The notes below the pieces were generated by a model, which worked only from the letters and a program-made list of their open reading frames with translations, searched no databases and was not told where the DNA came from. A DNA stretch of 64,000 nt from Seiridium cupressi (taxonomy: Eukaryota > Ascomycota > Sordariomycetes > Amphisphaeriales > Sporocadaceae), in NCBI GenBank assembly GCA_036674765.1, contig JARVKI010000080.1, forward strand, positions 141,743 through 205,742, written 5' to 3'. The first letter of the stretch is position 1; each line of letters starts with the position of its first letter. Positions 11,588 to 22,271 of this stretch are shown here, piece after piece. Position numbers and translations under genes: made by a program.

Positions 11588-11738
11588 GCTATTAAACAAC
11601 AGCTTTCATATTACTGTAAAATATTTTTCCCTGAGTGAACCACCATTGAGCGCTATTAAAGGCTGCTATGGTTGTTTTCATAGGGAGCTGAATACCAGTT
11701 GCTCACGGTGCTGGATGCCTTAGGGCAATGTCCGAGGC

Positions 11739-12555
11739 TCAACGTCGTTGGGCGTATGTCCAAGCCGTCCATACAGCGCCGGCTGCAAGTACCCATGCCG
11801 TTGAAACCTTAATGGCATTGATGAGGAATGCCCGCTGTCTCCCTTCTGCCTCTTTGGCGTGCTCTTCTTTTTCATTCGCATTGGGAAACTCTTGATGCGG
11901 CACGTTAACACCCAAGAACGCGCAAAGCGGCTCCCAGCCAGAGCCCATTTTGTATTCAATCCTTCTCTCAGGAGGGACCGCAGCCCTGATTTGCCGGAAG
12001 TATGCGTCATAGATCTCTCGGGCACGTTCAATGTCGACTTCCTCTCTAGTAATTGCGCTGAAAAATCGCAGGATGACTTTCTTCATCGCGTGTACAGGCC
12101 CTATACCGAGAAATATATAGCTGATAAACGCCTGTATGCTCGAATTTGGCTCCTTCATGGCCTTGTCCCGAAGCTGGGACCGAAAGCTGGGCCACCAGCT
12201 ATCAAAGTCTCGCTGAACGAATACGACTTTGGCATCTGGGTAGGCCTTGAAAAGTTCTAGTGCAAACGGAGATGCCAGATCCGTGACAGCCTCATATTTG
12301 CTACCCCAAATGGCATCCAGTCCGTCCGCTGGTATGGCGGCCGCGCAATCGCGTCAGGGACCAACGGCCACGTCGCCTCCGCAGCCTGTTCGATCAGGGA
12401 CCAAGGAGTATCCATGACATCTTCGAGTAGCCCATGATGCGTTTTGTATCCTAATATTTTGTATGCCATGGCCATTGACTTAGTAGCCATCCGAAAGAGG
12501 CCCGCGTTGATGTTTTGAGGCCGTCACCATCACTTGGAACCATTTGTGCTGCCAT
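11739..12555 (-). pseudogene. Decayed fungal sulfotransferase-like gene
   Basis: The remnant reads collinearly with the fungal Sulfotransfer_4 family (often mislabelled NAD-dependent epimerase). In order: GLFRMATKSMAMAYKILGYKTHHG, AAEATWP, DAIWGSKYEAVTDLASPFALEL, KVVFVQRDFDSWWPSFRSQL, GPVHAMKK, PERRLEY-like, GSGWEPLCAFLGVNVP, then a C-terminal hydrophobic segment. It is broken: one base is missing near 12316-12318 between TDW and DAIWG, and a second frame break lies near 12520-12530 before RPQNINAG. The phosphosulfate-binding loop normally GLxRTGTxS reads GLFRMATKS, so the cofactor site is altered as well. The C-terminal half from 12158 to the stop at 11739 is intact. No splice sites fit the breaks. 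The solo LTR lies 151 bp beyond its stop. Confidence 0.8.
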
Positions 12556-13508
12556 GGTGCGGCTGGTTAAGGACGTGAGGAATAGGAAAGAAGAACTTTA
12601 ATACTAGGAAACATTATGAGAAAAATTCCACCTTCACCAAAGGTGCAGCAAAGCTGTCGGATCATCTGTTATCGCTTTGTTTGCGACTAGTTGACCCCTT
12701 GCAATTATACCTGTAGGTCAGCGGCGTAGAGGTTGATCGGCGAGCACTAATATCCATTCGCAAGTTGACCCACACGTGTCCGTGAACACATGGTGTTGAA
12801 ACACGGAAGCTCACAAACAATTCTTAGAGTCATATATATACCGGCGTCTAAATAGCGGTAATACCTCGACGGTCTCTACTGAGTCACATTTCAACTATCT
12901 ACAACGAGCTTCAAACGCCAATTCCTGGGATGAAATGGGCTCGAAATTCAGCACTAGCGCCCCTAATGCAATCTACCTCGTGCTAACGATATAGTGCCTG
13001 GTGACAACAGCCACATAGCGTAGTCGGGCTTCAAGGCCTGATGGTATTGTATTCGCCGGCTAACTGCTCATCGCGAAATCCGCTGAATATGTGCGTACAG
13101 TCAGTTGCTTATGGGACTTCAGCTACTCGAGGTAGAATAATGGGAATTTGGCAGCCTCGATGAGTGCAATACCTAGACGTCAACTAAGTAATGGCGGGTG
13201 CTACTTACGATTAGATTTTTGAAAGTTTAGACACCACGAGCCTCTAGCTCGGCTCGTGGTGACAATTGAGACATCCTATGGCTAGTGACCGTTTCCAAAA
13301 GCCGTCGATATTAATTCGTACAATTGTTGAGTGTGGTGTATATAAACAAGTGTCTTGAAAAGTACAATGGCAAGGGGTCCACTGCTACTATCAATGAGCA
13401 TCAACGCCTGGCCAACCATCCGTGAGTTGTCTTTGTTATCTGATAATACAAATTGGGGAATTTTGAAGCACATTTGAGGCTTTTCCGTCCTTCACCCATG
13501 GCAGAGCA
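12556..13508. other. Intergenic
   Basis: 953 bp between the sulfotransferase remnant and the FMP25 stop. Apart from the perfect hairpin at 13232-13261, I see no gene. Confidence 0.5.
13232..13261. repeat. Perfect 11-bp inverted repeat (hairpin)
   Basis: CACCACGAGCC (13232-13242) and its exact complement GGCTCGTGGTG (13251-13261) are separated by an 8-base loop. It lies about 250 bp past the FMP25 stop and could be a structured 3' end or the trace of a small repeat. Confidence 0.7.
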
Positions 13509-15311
13509 TCATGTCCCAGAGTAAACTGCGGTAACGAACCGTCCACACTCCACTCTCTGCTCAACACTGACTTTCCTACCTTTTCCCCCCTCGCCAAGCC
13601 TCGTAGTCGTCCTCGGTGTAATTTGAAATCTGTGTTGCTCCCCTTTGCGACCCTTCTCCGCATCGCCTGCACCACCATCCAATGGACCAATATAAGTTGG
13701 TGTGTTGACATTGTTTCGCTTGCCCGTGCCCAGCTGATAGTGCTCGTTGCCACCCCACCATACGACATCGGCACCCCAGTTCGTGTCGTTCTCAGTCACA
13801 GCGTTCGCTGAAGTATTGACAGAAGTCACATTATCCATCACAGCAGCAGCGTGAGTAGATCCAATACTGAGACGCGTCAGGCGGATCGGGATCACGGCGT
13901 TGTTCTTTTCATCCCATTCGAAAAGACCGGACAACGGCTTGATCTTGGTGGGTCCGAGGGAGATGTGTGTCCATCTGCCGTTGCCCAAACTGCCATAGAT
14001 TCCCGAGCCACACGCCCAAGTATCTGCTGTTACTTGGCCCATGTTCCTGGCAGGCGCTATTTCCATTTTCTCCCTTTGACTACCTGGTTGGCCGGTGATG
14101 CGGGTAGCATCCACTGCGAAAAACGAATTCGCACCGCCAGCCGCGATTGATGTCACGCGAGGTAGTTGGTTCGTGCCCTTGTAGATGGTGGTGAACGGTA
14201 GCGGAATAGGTCCGTCAACGTAAGGAATATCCTTTTCGGCCTCAAACCCCAATTGACCGGATGTGTTATCGCCAAAAACAAAGACTTTTCCATCCTTATC
14301 CAGAGCTAGGGAATGGTAGTCTCCCGCGGCGATCTGGGAGATATGGAAACCCTTCAGTTGTGGAAGCTCGTGCGGCTGGTCGTATGGACCCTGTGGCCGT
14401 GTTGCCCAGCTCAAGCCGGGAATACCAAGCTGACCTCTAGAGGGAAACTCGGAGTTGCTTGATGCAGACGAGAAGACGCGACCTTTATTTGTGAGCACAA
14501 GAGCGTGATCCAAGCCAGATACTATATCGGTAACGCTCTCGCCCCAACCCAAGTGAGGAACATCCAGCTTGCGATACGATGCTGACGATGGAGACGACCA
14601 CAAGCCCAACCATGAAGAGGATTGCTCCTTCGAGCTCGATGATTGGTCTGAGTTGGACACAGGAAGTGTGTAGACGAGACCAGCCTTGCTGAGTGCCAAG
14701 ATGCGATCCCGCGAAATGGCGAGCTTGATAAGGTCTTTGCCCTTGATCGTGGTTACTGGCTTAGGATCGTCCTTCGAAAAGCCAGTGCCCCATTGTACTA
14801 AATCGCCCTTCTCGGTGAGCGCAGCACCGAAATCACGGTCCAGCTTGATATCTCGCAGCAGTTGACCGTCGAAGTACGTTATGCGCCTAGGTGTCTTGAT
14901 AACATTTTCTGCCGAGTCTGGCGCCGCTACCCGTCCCGCATTCGCCCCCCAGGCGTATACTCCAGGGTTTTCCCAGCTCTTCTTGACCTGTAAATGCTGG
15001 CTACTGATGATATCTCGATTGTCCTCGGTGGTTTGGGGTTTCGGGCGGGCCTTTTCGTAGTTGATCGTCGCCTGTGCAGGCTTCGCAGGCTCCGTGATAT
15101 AAGCTGGCCACAAGGTCATGACCAGACCTGCTCCAACAAAGGCAACTGCAGCTCCAGCCAGAACTCTACCAGCACCACTTCCGGGGCCACCGGGGGGACC
15201 CCCTCCAGAACTGGCATATCTCACGGACTGTCGCCGAAAGCTTGGTGTAGGTCTGAGCGATCGGCGGCAAGCCAGTGGCGCCTGGCGCATTGAAACTCTG
15301 TACGGCAGCAT
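13509..15311 (-). CDS. FMP25: FMP25-like mitochondrial RCC1-repeat protein
   Basis: Single exon, 600 aa from the ATG at 15311; the frame upstream of it reaches only a TTG. The first 45 residues are rich in Arg and Ser with little acid (matrix leader). A membrane segment AGAAVAFVGAGLVMTLWPAY follows at about residues 53-72. The rest carries RCC1-type repeats with signatures such as VYAWGANAGR, LVQWGTG, VFVFGDNTSGQLGFE, GIYGSLGNGRWTH and VVWWGGNEHYQLGTG. Yeast Fmp25 is an inner-membrane protein linked to respiratory complex III assembly. The layout of leader, one membrane segment and a beta-propeller matches that family. It is divergent from COG3 over 491 bp. Role is taken from yeast; family call is firm. 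Confidence 0.88.
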   Translation of the reverse strand: MLPYRVSMRQAPLACRRSLRPTPSFRRQSVRYASSGGGPPGGPGSGAGRVLAGAAVAFVGAGLVMTLWPAYITEPAKPAQATINYEKARPKPQTTEDNRDIISSQHLQVKKSWENPGVYAWGANAGRVAAPDSAENVIKTPRRITYFDGQLLRDIKLDRDFGAALTEKGDLVQWGTGFSKDDPKPVTTIKGKDLIKLAISRDRILALSKAGLVYTLPVSNSDQSSSSKEQSSSWLGLWSSPSSASYRKLDVPHLGWGESVTDIVSGLDHALVLTNKGRVFSSASSNSEFPSRGQLGIPGLSWATRPQGPYDQPHELPQLKGFHISQIAAGDYHSLALDKDGKVFVFGDNTSGQLGFEAEKDIPYVDGPIPLPFTTIYKGTNQLPRVTSIAAGGANSFFAVDATRITGQPGSQREKMEIAPARNMGQVTADTWACGSGIYGSLGNGRWTHISLGPTKIKPLSGLFEWDEKNNAVIPIRLTRLSIGSTHAAAVMDNVTSVNTSANAVTENDTNWGADVVWWGGNEHYQLGTGKRNNVNTPTYIGPLDGGAGDAEKGRKGEQHRFQITPRTTTRLGEGGKGRKVSVEQRVECGRFVTAVYSGT

Positions 15312-15802
15312 GTCGGAGGTTGCTGCAGTTGGAAATGTATGGACGAGAGAAAGGAAGTCACAGAGCCGCAATTAGCTCTCCGGCATAATCTGCAAGTCCA
15401 AACGTTTGACACGCACAGCGAAGTGGTGTCTCAATGTTAGCGGCGATGAGGATGGTGTGGTGAGGTCATGAAAATGGCTTCATCATCATTGGAAGGAGCT
15501 CTGAATCTGCAGCTCCACTCAGCGCTTTGGAGCTGTAATAGACGGTAGTAATAGACCCCAGGGTCCAGAGCCCATGTTCTGCATGTTCGCTGGGACTGGC
15601 ACTCGGCCCCCACTAGAGCACCTAGAGCACGGCGGCTGCCGGCTAAAATCAAGCTCCGGCCCGTCGCAACTGTCCCCTGGGAATTATGTATGGTCTGTGC
15701 CACAAGCGAATCGACGACTGGTCTGTCGTGGCATATTCGAAGGTGCGTGGGGACAGCTCCTACACAAAGACCTGCCCTCAACCCCAACGAGCACTACAAA
15801 CC
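15312..15802. promoter_or_regulatory. Shared divergent promoter region FMP25/COG3
   Basis: 491 bp separate the two divergent start codons and must hold both promoters. The piece nearest COG3 is pyrimidine- and A-rich, as in fungal leaders. No specific motif is claimed. Confidence 0.5.
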
Positions 15803-18275
15803 ATGTACGAAGACTCATGGTACAGCTTTGTACCTGAGGTCGCGCCCAAGAAGACCCCTTCTTCAACTAGTCAATCTGCCGGCCACAAGAGGAGGGAGTC
15901 GCTCCTCCAGCCGCCCAATGTTCGTGCAGCCCCTCCATGCCTCGCACCCCCCGTGGCGTCTTGCTAAGAGAACCTTCAGGGCGCAAACCAAACCGATACC
16001 ATAGAGCCCCTCGGGAGTCTCTATGAGGAGGCCGATACATCCAATGACCCTCCTGATGCCACACTGACTAGGAGGGCAAAATCATATTCCGATTTCTATC
16101 ATGTCGTGCGCGTCCAGCTTTCGAAGGACGCCAAGAAGAAACGGAGGAGGAAGAGACAGGACAGATCGCTCGAGGCATTGGACATTGAAACGCCAGAGGA
16201 TGGCTTGTTTAGTCAACATGATGTCCCAGTCGGAGCCACCGACGCCCAACTGCTCGAGGCAAGCCAACAAGAATATCTTTTGTACCAGGACCAGCTTGCT
16301 ATGACCGAACGGCACCTGGACAGTCTAATAGAGGACGCCAATGGGGCGCTGAAACTCCTGGAAACGCTGGCGAGCTCATTCCATGCTGTTGAAGAACAGA
16401 CGTCATCCTTTCAGGCTCAGTGTGATGATCTGCTTTCCGAGGAGAAGCGGCTACAGAAACTGGCCGATGAGGTTGGCACAGATCTGCATTATTATGCCTA
16501 CCTGGATGGCGTAACAAGGCGCCTTAATGCACCTGGTGCAAGTCGCTTGGTTGACCATGAGAACTTTGCTGAGATTCTCATCAATACCGATGCTTGCATC
16601 AGCTTCATGGCGAATCATGTGAGTTTCTTCTCCAAATTAATCGTGTAAATCATACCGACTAACACGGTGAAGCCATCATACCGAGATGCCGAATCGTACC
16701 TCGCAAGATACCAATCTTCCTTGACCAAAGCTCTTCATCTTCTGGAGAGTGGTTTCAGTGCCCATCTCGAACGCATTTCCGCTGAACTATCCAAGCAAAT
16801 TGGAGCGACCCAGTCAGATGCCGCACGGCATGCCTTGGCATATGGACGATTCGAGGAGCTGGTGCTTGAAGCAGACGGTCTAGTTTCGAACGTCCAGAGG
16901 GTGATTCGCAGCTGCTATGATCAGCTAGGGAACCCCGTGGCTGGACAGAACTTCGATTACTATGCTAACACTGCCGTCAATATATTCTCATCATACTCTG
17001 GCGTCAGGGATCGAGATCTGAGGCCAATCACCCAGCGCGATCTCGAGACATTCCAGAGAGAAACAAAAGAAGCCAATGCAGAGACCTCGTCGCGGAATTT
17101 CATCAAGCAGTGCTATGAAAGGTCTTACAACGAAACCAGGTTGTTTGCCAAAATCTTTTCGATTGAACCGCAATTTAGCATGGACGGTCAGTCAGCATAT
17201 GCTGCCTTAAAAGGCCAACAGAAGGCCCTGGTCAACGCTGCCAATGTCGCGCCCATTGCAAATACCCTTCAGCCCGTCCTACAATCAAGTGAATTGCAGA
17301 CAGTATGCAACCTCCTGGGGTGGATCACCAACGAGTATTTGCTCTTAGACTATGATGATGAAGTTTCGCGATATTCCCAACATACCCAAGAGCTCACGGC
17401 ACGCTTGCTGATGGAGCATCTATGGCCTTTCACGGATTCGGCCTTTGAGCAGGAGATCGCCAAATCAATTTCACGGCATGTCGTCACCCCCGAGACATTC
17501 AAGATTCCCCCGGTAGTCAATGGCGTTGCATCATCCAATGCGCACACTATCGCCAAGAAAGCCTTGGAACTCCTCATTATGTATGATCAAGCTATGCCGA
17601 AGGAAAGAAGCGTAAGGAATACCGGCTCAATTCCTAGCAAATCTAGAAAAGACTAACACAATGTAGCAGAGATCAAGCCCGGTGGTTTTCAAAATTGTTC
17701 ATGAAACAATACTGGCCTTGCAACGAGTCGAAACACGCATCAAGTCAACCAAATCCGCAAACCCAGACCCTGACCCAGATCTTTTCATGATCAAGAACCT
17801 ACTGATTGTCAAGAACGAGTTGGTCTCCTTGGAAATTGGGGATGTCCGCTCACAGGCCACTGCAAACATGCAACATTTCGGTCAAATTTGGGACACCCTC
17901 TCACCCCAGAACTGGATGGGCCTTTTCAGGGGTATCCTAGGTGGATCTTTGTCCCTTGGCCTTTGGTCCTCTGCCCCTGCTGCTGTAACGAACGGCAAGC
18001 CCACATCTGCCGACAAGGGCGTCCAGGATGCCAGCGAGAAACTAGACGAGCTGCTGCGCCAAAGTATTTATGCCTTCACGCAGCGATGGGGAGGCATGGT
18101 CAACGCAGCACGGAGCGGCAAAAGAAGCGCGAAGACCTTGGCTCAGGTAGAGAAGGAGTTGGATGAGAAGCTTCTTACAGCATTTGGTGGACAGCCGGAG
18201 GTTGTTGGCAAGCTCAAGGAAGCCATTCAAATCAATGCCCAGGCACAGAAAGAGGTTGGTGGAGCGAAGCGATAG
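15803..18275 (+). CDS. COG3: Conserved oligomeric Golgi complex subunit 3
   Basis: Four exons, 15803-15919, 15980-16618, 16673-17611 and 17667-18275, give 767 aa. It opens with MYEDSWYSFVPE, usual for fungal Cog3, then TIEPLGSLYEEAD and RRAKSYSDFYHVVRVQ before the Sec34 domain (QQEYLLYQDQLAMTERHLDSLIEDANGALKLLE on to DLHYYAYLDGVTRRLNAPG). The C-terminal half holds QRDLETFQRE and CNLLGWITNEYLLLDYDDEV. Cog3 is a lobe A subunit of the COG tether for retrograde vesicles at the Golgi. Intron 1 (60 nt) removes an in-frame TAA at 15965; it has a perfect-looking branch site TGCTAAG and a CTTCAG acceptor but a rare GTTCGT donor. Intron 2 has GTGAGT/GACTAAC. Intron 3 ends in TAGCAG, so acceptors at 17666 or 17669 differ by one codon. 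Confidence 0.9.
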
Positions 18276-19013
18276 AGTGAAAACTGCCTAGCTAGAAACC
18301 CGCTTGCTTGTTGAAGTGCCCAACCCATCTCTACTGGAAAATATTCGTGTGGATCCCCAGATTCTTTTGAACTCTTTGGCCTAGTTGTAGAAACTGGATG
18401 ACCAGTATAATCCACATGAAGAGCACAACTGCATCGTGAGGTGTCGTAAGATGTAGACATGAATTATGAAGAATGAAAAAGTAAGTCCTTGCGTATGCGT
18501 AAAAATCAAAGAGAGAAGATTTCCATTAAATAGCGCCTTCGCCAATGTGAGTTCAGTCTACTGCGCACTGTTCTGTTCTGTGGCCCATGTTTGTTCTGTT
18601 GCCTAGCCCCTTGACCAATAAACACCGTAGCCAAAATGAGTTAGCAAGAAAAGGAGGAAGACTGCATTTGTACTGAGTGATACGAAGTGTATCGGGAAAA
18701 TAAGAAAGAAAGAAAGTAGATGCAAATTGCCGAGTCTCTTGTGTTGTGAACCCATACCAATATTGTCTGCTGGACTGTGGCACCAGGCTTTTTTCCATGC
18801 AATACGTTAGACCCAATATCGGTCCCCTGAACAAACCCCTGGCGTTTGCGTTTTTTGTAAACGTGCTGTAAAACGAGGCAGTGAGGGATGGCTGGTACAT
18901 CACCTCAAAACGTATAGATTAACACCATTGATGGTGCAAAATTGCCTCGAGTGACGGGAAAGGCCCGTGAAACGTGTTTGCCTGAAACTTGGTTGCAGGC
19001 CAGGAATAACTAA
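18276..19013. other. Intergenic between convergent genes
   Basis: 738 bp holding the 3' ends of COG3 (+) and the DUF6590 gene (-). No gene recognised; a short GAAA-type repeat lies near 18707-18717. Confidence 0.5.
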
Positions 19014-20936
19014 CTATCTTCTGCCACTGCGATGGCCGTGGCGGTCCTTGTTGTGCTTATGGCGGTGACGCTTCCGCTGTTCCCAGCATTGACTGACAGA
19101 GTCTTCCACAGTGTCGAGATCTTCTTGGTAGATCGAACCGATAAAGAAAACTTTGAAGTTGTGTTCTATGGTGACGAGTTTTGAGTAGTTCACTCGAGAT
19201 GCCTTGTGAAGCTTTTCTCCTTCGGCATAGATACGCATGCGCACGGGGTGCATCCCCAGGGTCGGTTCTTTGCTCATGGCCGTCGGCTTATGTGGTGGTT
19301 GGTACACGATCCCATGTTTTTCCGGCTTGGCCCCTTTCTTGCATCCTTTCTGCTCGTACGTAAGAATAGGGCTGAAGACATGTCAGTGGGTTTTAATCAA
19401 AAGTCGTCGCAGTCTGCCTTACACGCAAACACTATTCCCTCCATCTGTGCCCACAACGACAAAACGACGCACACCCCAGTAGAAGTGCTCATGGCCAACC
19501 ACCGCCTCTTGGATGTCCGTCGGTGGGTGCTCGAGCTCGTCTGGGTTGGAGTACAGCCCTTTCTGGCCTCTTGGTTCAGACCAAAGCATCTTGAAGACCT
19601 AGCAGTTTACATTCAGAACAGGCGCATGTTATGTGTCTGGAAGGGTAGATCTCACCTCGCCGAATTGGAAGTAGTTTGAATGATGTACTTTAAATCCTAA
19701 AAGAAGAGTTAAATGGCTACTGGGTTTGCATAGACCAAGACATACTGTCGTCGAGGGTGTCCGCCTCTAATGCGCTGCCTTGAGGTTGTCTGGGTGGAGG
19801 TGGATACATGCTACTTGGTGTTGGTGTTGCAGCTCTGTCTTCCCCTGCTACGAATCATAAGCACTCAAGTTGGGCAATCGGATATCGCTCTTGGACATAC
19901 CGGGACCGTATGCTTCGGTGTATACTGCCGCGGAAGACTCTCCCAGGCTCGGATCCTGGTAGTATAGCTTCTTACTATGCTCAATGGTTGCTGCGAGCAT
20001 CTGATCATCTTCGTCCCCAGTGTAGTCGCTTCCGCCTGTTCGAAATTAAAACGCGTGAGATTATGCTTGCAATCGTTTTGGAGCATATGTCCTTACCCAT
20101 AGAAGGAAAGCCTGCCTCACTTAGGGGAGCAGGACTCATGGGGAACGATTCTGTGTCCTGGCTAGATTGCTGAAATGTGTCAGACATTTCCGGCATGTCA
20201 AAGCCCTGGGGACCATGTTCTCGTTCGCCTGGCGGTATGGTCTCCAACTCTTCATCAGCCAAAGCCTTTTCCTTACCTTTCCCCTTTCCCTTGTTTTTCG
20301 AGGATTTTCCATGGGTGCCAGCTGGGATATTGTATTGGCCGGTGTCTTGATCTTGGTCATATTGACCTGTGTCGTGACCTTGGCCGTAGTGGCTATCGTC
20401 ATGACTGTGATGATAACTATATTCTCCTATTGATGTTGCTTCTTCCTGGGCCGGCATGGAAGTATGGATGGGTGTATATTCTATATGACTTAGTATGGGG
20501 ATGACGACCTGGTACTCAGACGTCGGAAGGGCAAGTCTTACCTTGGTCAAAATTGGCTTGTTGGGAATGCGTATGACTATAATCTCCCGAGCCGCCTGGT
20601 GCTACAGATAGAGCACCGAGACTTTCTGTGACCTCATCCATCTGAGGGACTTGAGGCTCGCGAGGTATACTATCATCGTTTTCGCGAAAGTCCTGATACC
20701 AATTGCCTGTTTATGGTACGTAAGCCTGCAAGTCGAGCACTGTGCCTGAGCAGAGTCATGAATATACCATTTGAGTCCTGGCCCACGCGGTAGGCAGTAC
20801 CATCGGCCTGCCGGTTCCAACCCTGCCATTGTATGTCGTCTACCGGAACATCAGACGCCGCCTTGAATTTCCTTTCCGACGACTTCTTTGTTTTCTCAGG
20901 TCGCTGAGACGGTTTCTTCGGTCTACTGGAACGCAT
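19014..20936 (-). CDS. DUF6590-domain fungal protein, eight exons
   Basis: Exons 20936-20768, 20706-20542, 20480-20097, 20035-19901, 19847-19746, 19696-19656, 19598-19423 and 19371-19014 give 509 aa with every phase matching; introns are 49-61 nt, three of them exactly 61. The N terminus is basic (SSRPKKPSQRPEKTKKSSERK). The middle is low-complexity, rich in His, Tyr, Gln, Gly and Asp (repeats of DTGQYDQDQDTGQYN type), then a Lys/Gly block. The C-terminal domain reads VHHSNYFQFGEVFKMLWSE, HFYWGVRRFVVVGTDGGNSVCVPILTYEQKG, KPEKHGIVYQ, SRVNYSKLVTIEHNFKVFFIG. This is the DUF6590 pattern of ascomycete proteins of unknown function. It ends in a His/Arg-rich tail. Intron 4 also ends in TAGCAG, so exon 5 may start at 19847 or 19844. 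No biochemical role can be given. Confidence 0.8.
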
Positions 20937-22271
20937 AATGACATCTTAGTGGCCAACGGACCTCTATCATTGGGCAAAGGCGTGCGCGCCAGCGAAGCCA
21001 GTGTCGCCCAGCAGTAAGGCGGAGAAATCAAATCATCAGACCAGCAGTTTACGCACTTGCAGAAGGTCTGGACTATTTCACTGGAATTCACCCGAATGCG
21101 GCTCTGCTCTCAAAGCTCTCAGGAAGAAGTAGGGCCGAGGACTCGCGAGCTTGAGGGGTGGATATACAGGGTACAGCTTGCGAAGGTAGGAGGTAGCTGT
21201 AGCGTCGGGGGCTAATTGGCCGCCGGCGGTCTTGTGATACCACGGAAAAAGAATCCCATTGGGAATAGCAACATAGAATGGGGGGTTCGCTCGTTGATAT
21301 ACAGCATAAGTCGGGGCCTGAGCGGCAGAGTTCGCGTACAAGTAGCGAGAGCTGCTTGCCTAGCTGGCTAGCACTCAACGAGAAGTCGGTTCCTATAGAG
21401 AATGGCTCGCAAACTCCCCATACTGACACCTGGAGGTCATCGCTCCTCTGATCGGCGAAACGCACCCATAATGAGCTGCGCTCGAGAGGAGAGACGATGG
21501 CGGGTCCGACTCACTGCACAAGGCTTATCGTGGCCATCGTCCGGCCACGAGGTATTGTCTCAATGCAACTAGTCTAGTGGATATCGCGTCGCCTGGTGGA
21601 GGGATGGGTGGAGAACTGCAGCCATTGAAGAAGATTCGCGGGAGGACCTGTTGCCGCCCTTAATGCGCAACACAAAGAGGTTGGAAGTCAAGCTGCCTGG
21701 TACGGGGGGAATGTGGGTGGGCCGGCCGACGGGGATGATGTGACTGATCACGGCCTACATTTCAGACTAAACCGCCTTGTGGATCACGTACCGTTAGTGG
21801 ACTTGTGGGGGTGGATGCGGACTGAAGCAGTCCCACCAGGGCTGCATTTCTGGGACGTTCGTTAGCCTGAGCTGAATGGAGACTGCACTTTTTCTTTTCC
21901 ACTCTCCAGTAGATGGGCATTGCTCTTATCATGAGGCTCTGCGGACCTCAAGTTGAAGACAGAGCCCCCAGCTGCCCCGGCGCTGATTCTTGCACCATGC
22001 GCCTGCATGTGGCGTAGACCCCCGAAGGGCCATTGCAAACCAGACACGAATTGCTTTGCTTTCTTGATGCGCCGCCAGCCAGTGCGCGTTGCTTGATGCT
22101 CGGCCCCCAGCCCCTGGCCTCTAAATCTGCAAGGCGGTACAACGGATTTCTCGTACCTGCTACGGTTGCCTCACCAATCTGACTCGACCACTCATCGCCA
22201 CGACATGGACAGTCAGCCAGAGGGCGAATCATCTCTTGCCCTGCTCTGGCTACAACTCCCAAGCATGCCCG
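20937..22271. other. Intergenic, divergent promoter region
   Basis: 1.3 kb between the DUF6590 start (-) and the next plus-strand gene. Short frames at 21088-21465 and 21948-22409 (minus) show no family. An ATG at 22205 could begin an extra 5' exon of the downstream gene, but I could not find a supported junction. Confidence 0.45.

Noticed and set aside
15312..15371. FMP25 frame extended to a TTG at 15371
   Set aside because: Not an ATG; the ATG at 15311 begins a normal matrix-targeting leader.
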